A DNA stretch of 43,615 nt from Labrenzia sp. 011 (GTDB taxonomy: Bacteria > Pseudomonadota > Alphaproteobacteria > Rhizobiales > Stappiaceae). Each line of letters opens with the position of its first letter. Position 1 is the stretch's first letter. Under the pieces are notes generated by a model. The model worked only from the letters and a program-made list of their open reading frames with translations. It was not told the origin of the DNA and did no database searches. This document shows, in pieces, positions 17,536-24,547 of the stretch. The stretch is taken from NCBI RefSeq assembly GCF_003075075.1, contig NZ_QCYM01000030.1, positions 1 to 43,615 on the forward strand. Reading direction: 5' to 3'. The position numbers were made by a program, and so were the translations under genes.

Positions 17536-17765
17536 GGCGAAACTCCCGGAATTCTGCGAATTGTCTCTGCATAACCCATGAATAGGGCGCAGGCCAGCGC
17601 GGCGCCGCTGGTCTCAGAGTTAAAAATCTCCTAATCTCGATTAACCATGTTTGGATCAATGCCGGTGGATAGCCGCAGGGGAAGGGCCGCAAGCCTGTTT
17701 TCCCGCCTTGAGAGTCGGTTAGGACTCTAGGCACCAGCGGCAAAAAGAACGGAGTCAGGCGCCTC

Positions 17766-18347
17766 ATGTCTGAAATGCAGGATAACGTCGTCCCCCATAC
17801 GCGCATGCGATCCTTGCGCGATGCGATCCGCAAGGTTCAGCTCGGCGAAGTCGAGCGCTCGGACGTGGTGGTGGAGCTGCAGGAAACCGAACGGGCTCGG
17901 CTGGATATGCTGGCCGACGAGCTCAAGGACGTGTTCAGGGAGATCCCTGACGACGACGACCAGTTCTCGCTGCAGATCATTTCCGGCTCCACGCCGCGCC
18001 TGTGGATCGATGCCACCAGCCATGTGGCTGTCGGCGGTGACCGGCGCACCTACCGGTTTCTGAAGGACACGCGCCTCGGGCGCGTCGTCATTCTGGAAAC
18101 GGCGAATATCGACGACATGGCCGATTGCCTGACCGAATATATCGCCGAACGGGTGCTGGAGCGGGAAAAGGCGCTGGAGGGCGACTGGCTCAACAACCGG
18201 CTGCGCCAGGTCGCGCTGGATTCGAAGGTGGTTCGGGTCAGCGAAAGCCGCACGCCCTGGCTGGCCGTGGCCGGGGCTTTCGGCATCGGCATCGCCGCCG
18301 GTGTCGTCGGTCTTGTCGCCTTTGCCTGGTTCGCCAACCCGCTGTGA
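17766..18347 (+). CDS. Unknown protein with C-terminal membrane anchor
   Basis: 193 residues, not recognised beyond a likely conserved alphaproteobacterial hypothetical. The N-terminal part is soluble and charged with a helical stretch (LRDAIRKVQLGEVERSDVVV, then LQETERARLDMLADELKDVF). A central segment looks mixed alpha/beta (LWIDATSHVAVGGDRRTYRF). The end is a single hydrophobic segment (VAGAFGIGIAAGVVGLVAFA) with only a few residues after it, so it is probably tail-anchored to the inner membrane with most of the protein in the cytoplasm. GGAG lies upstream of the ATG. A stem-loop follows the stop. Confidence 0.82.
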   Translation: MSEMQDNVVPHTRMRSLRDAIRKVQLGEVERSDVVVELQETERARLDMLADELKDVFREIPDDDDQFSLQIISGSTPRLWIDATSHVAVGGDRRTYRFLKDTRLGRVVILETANIDDMADCLTEYIAERVLEREKALEGDWLNNRLRQVALDSKVVRVSESRTPWLAVAGAFGIGIAAGVVGLVAFAWFANPL

Positions 18348-18348
18348 G

Positions 18349-18379
18349 GCCGTGCCGCCCCGTCGTGAGGCGGCATGGC
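18349..18379 (+). terminator. GC-rich stem-loop after the tail-anchored protein gene
   Basis: GCCGTGCCGCC and GGCGGCATGGC form an 11-pair stem (one G-U) with a 9-base loop, two bases after the stop codon at 18347. No T-run follows, so it may be an imperfect terminator or an mRNA-stabilising hairpin. Confidence 0.45.
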
Positions 18380-18476
18380 GCCTGTGTCCTGCCGCGCAGG
18401 GCTGACGTCGCCCGCCTCCGCTTACGTCCGGATTATTCTTCTGCCATGAGGGAGTGCAGACGCCTGATGTATGAAA

Positions 18477-19406
18477 TCAGGTTCTTGCGGGAATGGTGAC
18501 CGTGCGTTGCTCCAGCAGGGCGACGGGCCTGTCCGGTTCGGAAAAACCGTGCTCTTCCATCCGGCAGGTCCAGCCCGAAGCCGCCTTTTCGATCTTGAAC
18601 AGATTGTAGCGGGCGGCCGGTTTGCGACCTCCGGGCGCGCTGGTCGCCGAGGGGACGCCGACAACCGCAACCGGGCCGTTGGGACCGTCGATACTGTCGA
18701 AGCTGGGGATATGGGTGTGACCGTGCAGGATCAGCTCGGCGCCGGCCTGCTTGACGACTGCCCGCACCCGGGAGGCATCCGACAGCCGCTTGTGCCAGCG
18801 GGTGGCGTTCCTGAACGGCGGGTGGTGCAGCATCACCACGCGGAACAGCTTCTCTTCGCCAAGGTCCGCCAGTATTTTCCTGAGGCGCTTGCTCTGGCTG
18901 CTGCCGACCCTGCCCGTCGCGAACCAGGGAGCGCTGGCGCGCCCCGTGGTGACACCGATGAGGGCGATGCCGTCGCGCTTGCGCACATAGGGGAAGGAGG
19001 CTTCGGGCCTGCCGCTTTCGGACGGGGTGTCCCGGGCGCCGTCGCCGGACATATAGGGCCACCAGGCGCTGCGCGCCTTGCGGACGGCTCCGGGAACATA
19101 GGCGTCGTGATTGCCCGGCACGACGGACACGTCTTGAGGCTCGCCGACGTCCTCCAGCCAGGTTCGCGCACCGGAGATTTCCAGGGGAAGGGCGATATTC
19201 ACCAGATCGCCCGTGACGGCGATGTGGTCCGGCGCCTGGACCTTCATGTCCTCGACAAGCTGGTCGAGATAGTTTCCACCCATGATTTTCGAGCGGTTGC
19301 GGTGCCAGTTCAGGTAACCGAGCAACCGTTTGGAAAACAGCTGCAGAAGCTTCGGGTCAGGCAGGGGCCCCAGATGGGGATCGGAAAGATGCGCGAGCTT
19401 GAACAT
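18477..19406 (-). CDS. Metallophosphoesterase (calcineurin-like)
   Basis: A 309-residue binuclear metallophosphatase. The ordered metal-binding motifs are all present: DPHLG near residue 9 (D-x-H), GDL near 67, GNHD near 98, HHPP in the middle and GHTH near 230. The family includes 3',5'-cyclic nucleotide phosphodiesterases and other phosphohydrolases; the substrate cannot be told from the sequence. It has no signal peptide, so it is probably cytoplasmic. It is read in the same direction as the two mini-protein genes but is separated from them by a strong terminator. Confidence 0.9.
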   Translation of the reverse strand: MFKLAHLSDPHLGPLPDPKLLQLFSKRLLGYLNWHRNRSKIMGGNYLDQLVEDMKVQAPDHIAVTGDLVNIALPLEISGARTWLEDVGEPQDVSVVPGNHDAYVPGAVRKARSAWWPYMSGDGARDTPSESGRPEASFPYVRKRDGIALIGVTTGRASAPWFATGRVGSSQSKRLRKILADLGEEKLFRVVMLHHPPFRNATRWHKRLSDASRVRAVVKQAGAELILHGHTHIPSFDSIDGPNGPVAVVGVPSATSAPGGRKPAARYNLFKIEKAASGWTCRMEEHGFSEPDRPVALLEQRTVTIPART

Positions 19407-19420
19407 GGGGGCGCATCTTC

Positions 19421-19461
19421 AAAGCAAAGGGCGCCGCGTCAAGGGAAATAACGCGGCGCCC
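19421..19461 (-). terminator. Terminator of the mini-protein genes
   Basis: On the minus strand GGGCGCCGCG (19452-19461) and CGCGGCGCCC (19429-19438) form a perfect 10-bp stem with a 13-base loop, followed by TTTGCTTT. It lies 28 bases past the stop of the second mini-protein. Confidence 0.85.
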
Positions 19462-19488
19462 TGAATATTCGGGAAATTATCTTATCGC

Positions 19489-19614
19489 TCAGGCAGAGGT
19501 TCTGGACGCTTTGCCCCGACGCTTCGCGGACTTGCCCGTTCCGGAAGCAGACCCGGCAACAGTCCGGGTGGTCTCGCGCAAGGTGGCGCCTACAACATTG
19601 ACGAAGCCGAACAT
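19489..19614 (-). CDS. Mini-protein B, 41 residues, unknown
   Basis: An open frame of 41 codons starting MFGFVNVVGATLRETTR and ending in a Ser/Lys/Arg-rich basic tail (GKSAKRRGKASRTSA). GGAGAGAAGAG stands directly before the ATG as ribosome binding site. It follows mini-protein A by 30 bases and is followed by a strong terminator, which supports a real two-gene transcript. It is too short for confident family assignment. The basic tail could bind nucleic acid or membrane, but nothing more can be said. Confidence 0.6.
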   Translation of the reverse strand: MFGFVNVVGATLRETTRTVAGSASGTGKSAKRRGKASRTSA

Positions 19615-19644
19615 CTCTTCTCTCCGTTGGTGCTCCGACCGAAC

Positions 19645-19767
19645 CTAGTAGTTGGTCGGGAAGGTTGCGAGGGCAGCGGCAATCCGCGGATTGCTGAGAT
19701 CGATAGCCGGTTTCCACTGGTAGTGGCTGCGGCGGATGCGGCGTTTGCCGAACAGGGCGTTGAACAT
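19645..19767 (-). CDS. Mini-protein A, 40 residues, unknown
   Basis: An open frame of 40 codons starting MFNALFGKRRIRRSHYQWK, with AAGGA about 8 bases before the ATG. It is strongly basic in the first half and ends in an Ala-rich, neutral stretch (IAAALATFPTNY). It is the first gene of a small unit with mini-protein B and shares a divergent upstream region with the NUDIX gene. No family is recognised. Support comes from the ribosome binding site, the tandem layout and the shared terminator, not from homology. Confidence 0.6.
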   Translation of the reverse strand: MFNALFGKRRIRRSHYQWKPAIDLSNPRIAAALATFPTNY

Positions 19768-19944
19768 CGGGTTTTTCCTTCAGGGGCAGGCCATCGTTGT
19801 GAGTGCCCGCGAATTCATCAAGTTGCACATTACATATGCAGTCATTGATCAAATGAGGAGCGTTATTCTTATGGGTCTGCCCTGCAGGGAATGCATGGGT
19901 TAATTAAGTTTTACTTCATCATTCGGCACTGTACTTTTCTCCGG

Positions 19945-20430
19945 ATGTTGAGACTCCTGTCATTTCTGCCGAAGCGGTGGACGACACGGCTGATCCAGGG
20001 TGTCGGCCTCGTCCGCAATCCCTATACGCTGGGCGTCAGGGTGATCGTCGAGGACGAACGCAAGCGGGTCCTGCTGGTCCGGCACAGTTATGTCACGGGA
20101 TGGTATCTGCCAGGGGGAGGCGTCGAGCCGGGAGAAACGCTGGAGAACGCTGCCTGCCGGGAAGTTCTCGAGGAAACCGGCATCGCTGCCGCCGGGCGAC
20201 CGCTCCTGCTGAACGTCTATCTGAACAAGGACGCCACGGGCCGCGATCATGTCGGTCTGTTTCATCTCGCGGACTGGACGGAAACCGACAGCTTCCTGAA
20301 GCCGGGGGCCGAAATTCTGGAGGCGGGGTTTTTCGTACCGGAGCACCTGCCGGAAGGGACCACGCCGGCAACCGCCCGCCGCCTGGAGGAATTCCGGAGC
20401 GGTGTCTACCCGGCGGACGGCAACTGGTGA
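19945..20430 (+). CDS. NUDIX hydrolase
   Basis: Hydrolase of nucleoside diphosphates linked to another group. The NUDIX box reads GGGVEPGETLENAACREVLE then ETGI, matching GX5EX7REUXEEXGU. The fold is small, 161 residues from ATG 19945. An earlier ATG at 19891 would add 18 mostly hydrophobic residues. Neither start has a strong ribosome binding site. The protein begins with a basic hydrophobic stretch (MLRLLSFLPKRW). The substrate is unknown. Confidence 0.88.
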   Translation: MLRLLSFLPKRWTTRLIQGVGLVRNPYTLGVRVIVEDERKRVLLVRHSYVTGWYLPGGGVEPGETLENAACREVLEETGIAAAGRPLLLNVYLNKDATGRDHVGLFHLADWTETDSFLKPGAEILEAGFFVPEHLPEGTTPATARRLEEFRSGVYPADGNW

Positions 20431-20473
20431 GCCGCCGCCCCGTATCCTGACCGCCGCCGCGTGACGCCCGGGT

Positions 20474-21448
20474 TCAGGCCGCCGCTTTCAGGCGGTTCCT
20501 GTCGTGGGGTCTCAGAAAATCGAGGACCGGTCCGGCCGGAACGATGCGATACGGATTGATGCTTTCCTGGGAGCCGTAATAATGCTGCTTGATCGTCGCC
20601 ATATCCACCGTCTCGGCAATGCCGGGTACCTGGTAGAGCTCGCGCAGATAGTTCGACAGGGCGGGATAGTCCTCGATGCGGCGGATGTTGCATTTGAAGT
20701 GGGTGGCATAGACCGCGTCGAAACGCACGAGCGTCGTGAACAGGCGCCAGTCGGCTTCCGTGATGCGGCCGCCGGCAAGATAGCGCTGCCGGGAGAGCCG
20801 TTCCTCCAGGGCCTCCAGTGTTTCGAACACGGCAAACACCGCTTCCTCGTAGGCTTCCTGGGTGGTGGCGAAGCCTGACTTGTACACCCCGTTGTTGACC
20901 GTGTGATAGACACGTTCGTTGATCGCATCGATCTCCTCGCGCAGTTCCTCGGGGTAGAAGTCCAGTGTCGAGCCGGTGAGGCCGTCGAAAGCGGTGTTGA
21001 ACATCCGGATGATCTCGGAAGATTCGTTGCTGACGATCGTGTTTTCCCGCTTGTCCCAGAGGATCGGGACCGTGGCGCGGCCGGTATAGTGCGGATCCGC
21101 CTTCACATAGATGTGCCAGGCATAATTCGCACCGGTGAGCGGGTCGGGCTCTGCGAACTCCCAGCCGTTTTCCAGCATCAGCGGCTGAACGGCCGACATG
21201 GAGACGAGATCTTCCAGGCCCTTCAGCCTGCGGAATATCATGGTGCGATGTGCCCAGGGGCAGGCGTAGGAGACAAAGAGGTGATACCGGTCCGGCTCGG
21301 CCCTGAAGCCGGCGGAACCGCTGGGACCGGCACTGCCGTCGGCGGTGATCCAGTTCCGGAAGGAAGACTCCTTGCGCACAAAGCGTCCGCCCGTTGAACT
21401 GGTGTCGTACCATTGGTCCTTCCAGACCCCGTCAATCAATAAGCCCAT
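20474..21448 (-). CDS. Glutathionyl-hydroquinone reductase (xi-class GST)
   Basis: Reduces glutathionyl-hydroquinones to hydroquinones, releasing glutathione. The 324-residue protein has the xi-class active site YACPWAHR with Cys63, IVSNESSEIIRMFNTAFD in the glutathione-binding domain and FVYATHFKCN-type sequence (here DAVYATHFKCNIRRIEDYPA) in the C-terminal helical domain, followed by YYGSQESINP. GGGAG lies 8 bases before ATG 21448. It is related to E. coli YqjG and yeast ECM4. It diverges from the acetyltransferase gene over a 463-base region that holds inverted repeats. Confidence 0.93.
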   Translation of the reverse strand: MGLLIDGVWKDQWYDTSSTGGRFVRKESSFRNWITADGSAGPSGSAGFRAEPDRYHLFVSYACPWAHRTMIFRRLKGLEDLVSMSAVQPLMLENGWEFAEPDPLTGANYAWHIYVKADPHYTGRATVPILWDKRENTIVSNESSEIIRMFNTAFDGLTGSTLDFYPEELREEIDAINERVYHTVNNGVYKSGFATTQEAYEEAVFAVFETLEALEERLSRQRYLAGGRITEADWRLFTTLVRFDAVYATHFKCNIRRIEDYPALSNYLRELYQVPGIAETVDMATIKQHYYGSQESINPYRIVPAGPVLDFLRPHDRNRLKAAA

Positions 21449-21911
21449 ATCGTGCTCCCGGAACCGGCCCGGTGTCAGGGGCGATCCCCTCAAACCGGTC
21501 CGGTCGATTTCGAGTTGCGGAAATTTTCGAAAGTCGCTCGACCGCCGAAAGGTTTTCCTTCGATACCGCACTACGTCGTGCGCGTGTCGTGAAATTCAAT
21601 CGGCTGAATGGTTTGTTCGCAAACAGTGAACAGTCCCGGAGCGCAAAAAGCGCTGGACCTGATATGGGATTGCGTGGTAACCGCTTGGCCTCATACGAAG
21701 GAAATGCCGGGGGTCTTTCAAAGGTTCCCGCGCGATCATTGAAGACTGGGAAAAATGACCGCAGGTCTGACACTCCGACGACGAACCAGCCGACGAGAAT
21801 TTTCTCGTCCGCACCGTCGCGGCTGACCTGATCCCGGAACCCCCTGAGACGTTTCATCTGGGCCATCGGCAGGCGCGCCTTTCCTGAAGACTGCCTGCTG
21901 GGTACAGACAC
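21449..21911. other. 463-base divergent intergenic region
   Basis: No convincing gene. It should hold the promoters of the hydroquinone reductase gene and of the acetyltransferase gene. I see the inverted repeats listed at 21611-21632 and no clear -35/-10 pair. Confidence 0.4.
21611..21632. promoter_or_regulatory. Overlapping inverted repeats, possible operator
   Basis: GTTTG-TTCG-CAAAC (21611-21624) is a short hairpin with a TTCG loop. TGTTC-N9-GAACA (21614-21632) overlaps it as a spaced palindrome. It lies about 165 bases from the reductase start. A regulator site is possible but not shown. Confidence 0.35.
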
Positions 21912-22427
21912 ATGAAACAGAACGCCTGGGTTATCCGGCCCGAAGACGCATCCGACGCCACCGAAATCGAAACCCTCCAGGCCGAAGCCTTCGGACCGGG
22001 ACGCTTTGCCCGGACCGCTTTCCGTCTGAGGGAAAATATCCCGCATCGGCCGGACCTGTCCTTTGTCGGTGTCATGGGGCCGCAGGTGGCGGGCTCCATC
22101 CGGTTGACGCCGATCACCATCGGTGACATCGGGGCGCTGCTTCTCGGTCCTCTGACCGTCTCTCCCGATTTCAAGAACCGCGGCCTCGGCAAGGCGCTGA
22201 TGCGCACGGCCATGGATGCGGCCTCTGTCGCCGGCGAAAAGGCGGTCCTGCTGGTGGGAGATGCGCCCTATTACAGCCCCTTCGGCTTTCAGCAAGTGCC
22301 TTTCGGTCGCATCACGCTGCCCGGTCCGGTCGATCCGGCCCGTCTGCTGATCGCCCTGCTGAACGGCAGCGAGATGCCTGAAGGCGCGGTGCATGGCGGC
22401 CTGAACATCTGTGAGGCCACACCCTAG
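21912..22427 (+). CDS. GNAT-family N-acetyltransferase (YhbS-like)
   Basis: Predicted acetyl-CoA-dependent acetyltransferase, 171 residues. The typical GNAT order is visible: WVIRPEDASDATEIETLQAE at the N-terminus, GSIRLTPITIGD, then LLLGPLTVSPDFKNRGLGKA carrying the acetyl-CoA motif (Q/RxxGxG/A form RGLGKAL), and YYSPFGFQ near the end. This resembles the YhbS group of unknown substrate. The ATG has no good ribosome binding site. It converges with the membrane-protein operon, 36 bases from its stop. Confidence 0.87.
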   Translation: MKQNAWVIRPEDASDATEIETLQAEAFGPGRFARTAFRLRENIPHRPDLSFVGVMGPQVAGSIRLTPITIGDIGALLLGPLTVSPDFKNRGLGKALMRTAMDAASVAGEKAVLLVGDAPYYSPFGFQQVPFGRITLPGPVDPARLLIALLNGSEMPEGAVHGGLNICEATP

Positions 22428-22463
22428 TTTTCCTGCCAGTGGATACGCTCGGAGCGAGCCGCG

Positions 22464-24539
22464 CTACCGTCCCTCGCGGTACCAGGTCAGTGACAGGGCG
22501 CCGAGCAGAAGGGCAAGGCCCAGCAGGCCGATCATCAGGGGATAGCGGTCGACGCCATTGAGGACGCTGGCCTCCGTGGCCTTCAGTCCGATCCAGCCGT
22601 TGCCGGCATAGCTGGCAGAAGGGCGCATGGAGACGATGCGCGGCAAGTCGAGGTCCCCGCCGACATCCCGCAGGCGCCGGGAGGCGCCGCCGGTGGCTTC
22701 GCTGACCGGGGCCAGAACGTCGGTCGTGGACAGGACGTCGGTATATTCGCGCGGATTCTGGGGGCCGACATGAATGAGCGCATTCATTTCCCCGTCCGTG
22801 ACGGAGAAAAGCCCCGTTTCGCTGACCGGCAGGGCGCCGCGCCACAGGCCGGGTTCCTGTTCGCTCATGGCGATGTCCCATTGCTCGCCGGAAGGCGAGA
22901 CGACACTGACATCACCGACGGTTTCCCCAAGGGTCTGGCGTTCGATAACCAGTTCGGTTCCGCGAAGCGACACATTGAGCGCCTCTTCCTCCAGGTCCGG
23001 TTCCTGCATCAGCCAGTGGGCCAGACGGCGCAACAGCGGCACATGCGGCCCGCCACCCTCGAAGCCGCGCGCCCACAGCCAGACATGATCCGAAAGCAGC
23101 ATGGCCACCCGGCCTTCCCCTTCCCGGTTCAGGACAAGCAGCGGCGTGTCGCCCGGTCCGGACATCAAGGCCTGTCCGGCATCGAGTTCGGTATCGACCG
23201 CCCGGAACCAGCGGCTCCAGGCCGGCGGATCCTGTTCCGCGCCGGGCAGTCCCCGGGTGACGGGGTGCCGTTTTCCAAGATCGGCCAGCGTGGCATGGAA
23301 GGGCTGTTCCAGAACCGTGCCCGTCGGCCGGGCCGGAAGGATGGGCGCGAGCGGGGTTCTGTAGAGACTTCCGCCTTCGGCGTAGTCCGGGCCGCCGGCC
23401 AGCAGAACGGCGCCGCCATTGCGCACATAGTTGGCGATATTGTCGAAATAGAGCATCGGCAGGACGCCGCGCCGCACATAGCGGTCGAAGATGATCAGGT
23501 CGAATTCGTCGATCTTGACGGAGAAGAGCTCGCGGGTCGGGAAGGCGATCAGCGAGAGCTGATTGATGGGCGTGCCGTCCTGCTTTTCGGGTGGACGCAG
23601 GATGGTGAAATGGACGAGGTCAACCGAGGCGTCGGACTTGAGCAGGTTGCGCCAGGTGCGTTCCCCCGCATGGGGAGACCCGGACACAAGCAGGACACGC
23701 AGGTTTTCCCGAATGCCGTCGATCGTGACCACGGCGCGGTTGTTGAGTGTGGTCAGTTCGTCGTCCAGGGGCTCGGCTTCGAATTCGAAGATATTGTCGC
23801 CGCCATGGGCGATCTCGACGGGAATGTCGATCTTCTCACCTGTGCGGGCGGTGCGCCGGGTGACGACATTGCCGTCGCGCTTGACGGTGACGCGCACGTC
23901 GTCGCCCGGCCCGGTTCCCTGGCCGTGATCGACCACAGTGAGACTGACCGTCTGCTCCGACCCCACGAGACCGAACCTCGGCGCCTTCTCGAGGACGATG
24001 CGCCGGTCGCGTTCATCGGATGTGCCTGTGATCAGGCCATGCACGGGAGCGTCGAAACCGAGTGCTCCGGCATTTTCCGGGATGTCGTGGATCTGGCCGT
24101 CGGTGACGACAATGACGCCGCCGACCCGCTCGGGAGGCACGTCCGCCAGGCCGTTCGACAGGGTGCGGAAGATTTCCGTCCCGTCTCCGGACCCGGAATT
24201 GCGGGCTTCAACGACGCGGGTCTCGAAACCCTCCAGCGCTTCGATGCGTTCCTGCAGGACTTGCGCGGCCTGCTCTGTGGTCGACTCGCGGTCGGCGAGG
24301 CGCTGGCTCTGGCTCTTGTCGACGACCAGAGCGACGACGCTGGTCAGGGGCGCGCGGTCCTCGCGCTCAACGGCCGGATTGGCCAGGGCCAGAAGCAGAA
24401 GGGCCATGGTCCCGGCCCGCAACACCCAGCCGCGCAGCCTGAGGAAACCCGTCACGGCTGCGACAACAAGCGCGACGGCAATGCCGGCATAGAGCGCCCA
24501 CAGGGGCAGCAAGGGATCGAAGGAGAGGGTCCAGACCAT
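22464..24539 (-). CDS. Large membrane protein, VWA-like / glutamine amidotransferase-like
   Basis: A 691-residue inner-membrane protein, last gene of the MoxR operon. Two N-terminal transmembrane segments (LYAGIAVALVVAAVTGFL and AGTMALLLLALA) are followed by a VWA-like region (VVALVVDKSQSQRLADRES, later GGVIVVTDGQIHD), a beta-rich middle, a domain like class I glutamine amidotransferases (NIANYVRNGGAVLLAGGPDY), and one C-terminal membrane segment (YPLMIGLLGLALLLGALSL). The VWA metal site DxSxS reads DKSQS, so it may bind a divalent metal. Known MoxR operons carry VWA partners that act on envelope or enzyme complexes; the target here is not known. Confidence 0.85.
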   Translation of the reverse strand: MVWTLSFDPLLPLWALYAGIAVALVVAAVTGFLRLRGWVLRAGTMALLLLALANPAVEREDRAPLTSVVALVVDKSQSQRLADRESTTEQAAQVLQERIEALEGFETRVVEARNSGSGDGTEIFRTLSNGLADVPPERVGGVIVVTDGQIHDIPENAGALGFDAPVHGLITGTSDERDRRIVLEKAPRFGLVGSEQTVSLTVVDHGQGTGPGDDVRVTVKRDGNVVTRRTARTGEKIDIPVEIAHGGDNIFEFEAEPLDDELTTLNNRAVVTIDGIRENLRVLLVSGSPHAGERTWRNLLKSDASVDLVHFTILRPPEKQDGTPINQLSLIAFPTRELFSVKIDEFDLIIFDRYVRRGVLPMLYFDNIANYVRNGGAVLLAGGPDYAEGGSLYRTPLAPILPARPTGTVLEQPFHATLADLGKRHPVTRGLPGAEQDPPAWSRWFRAVDTELDAGQALMSGPGDTPLLVLNREGEGRVAMLLSDHVWLWARGFEGGGPHVPLLRRLAHWLMQEPDLEEEALNVSLRGTELVIERQTLGETVGDVSVVSPSGEQWDIAMSEQEPGLWRGALPVSETGLFSVTDGEMNALIHVGPQNPREYTDVLSTTDVLAPVSEATGGASRRLRDVGGDLDLPRIVSMRPSASYAGNGWIGLKATEASVLNGVDRYPLMIGLLGLALLLGALSLTWYREGR

Positions 24540-24547
24540 CAGGGTTC

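Noticed and set aside
17620..17648. CtrA-like sequence TTAA-N7-CTAA followed by TTAACCAT
   Set aside because: One half deviates and the spacing to the next TTAA is 6, so it does not match the exact motif.
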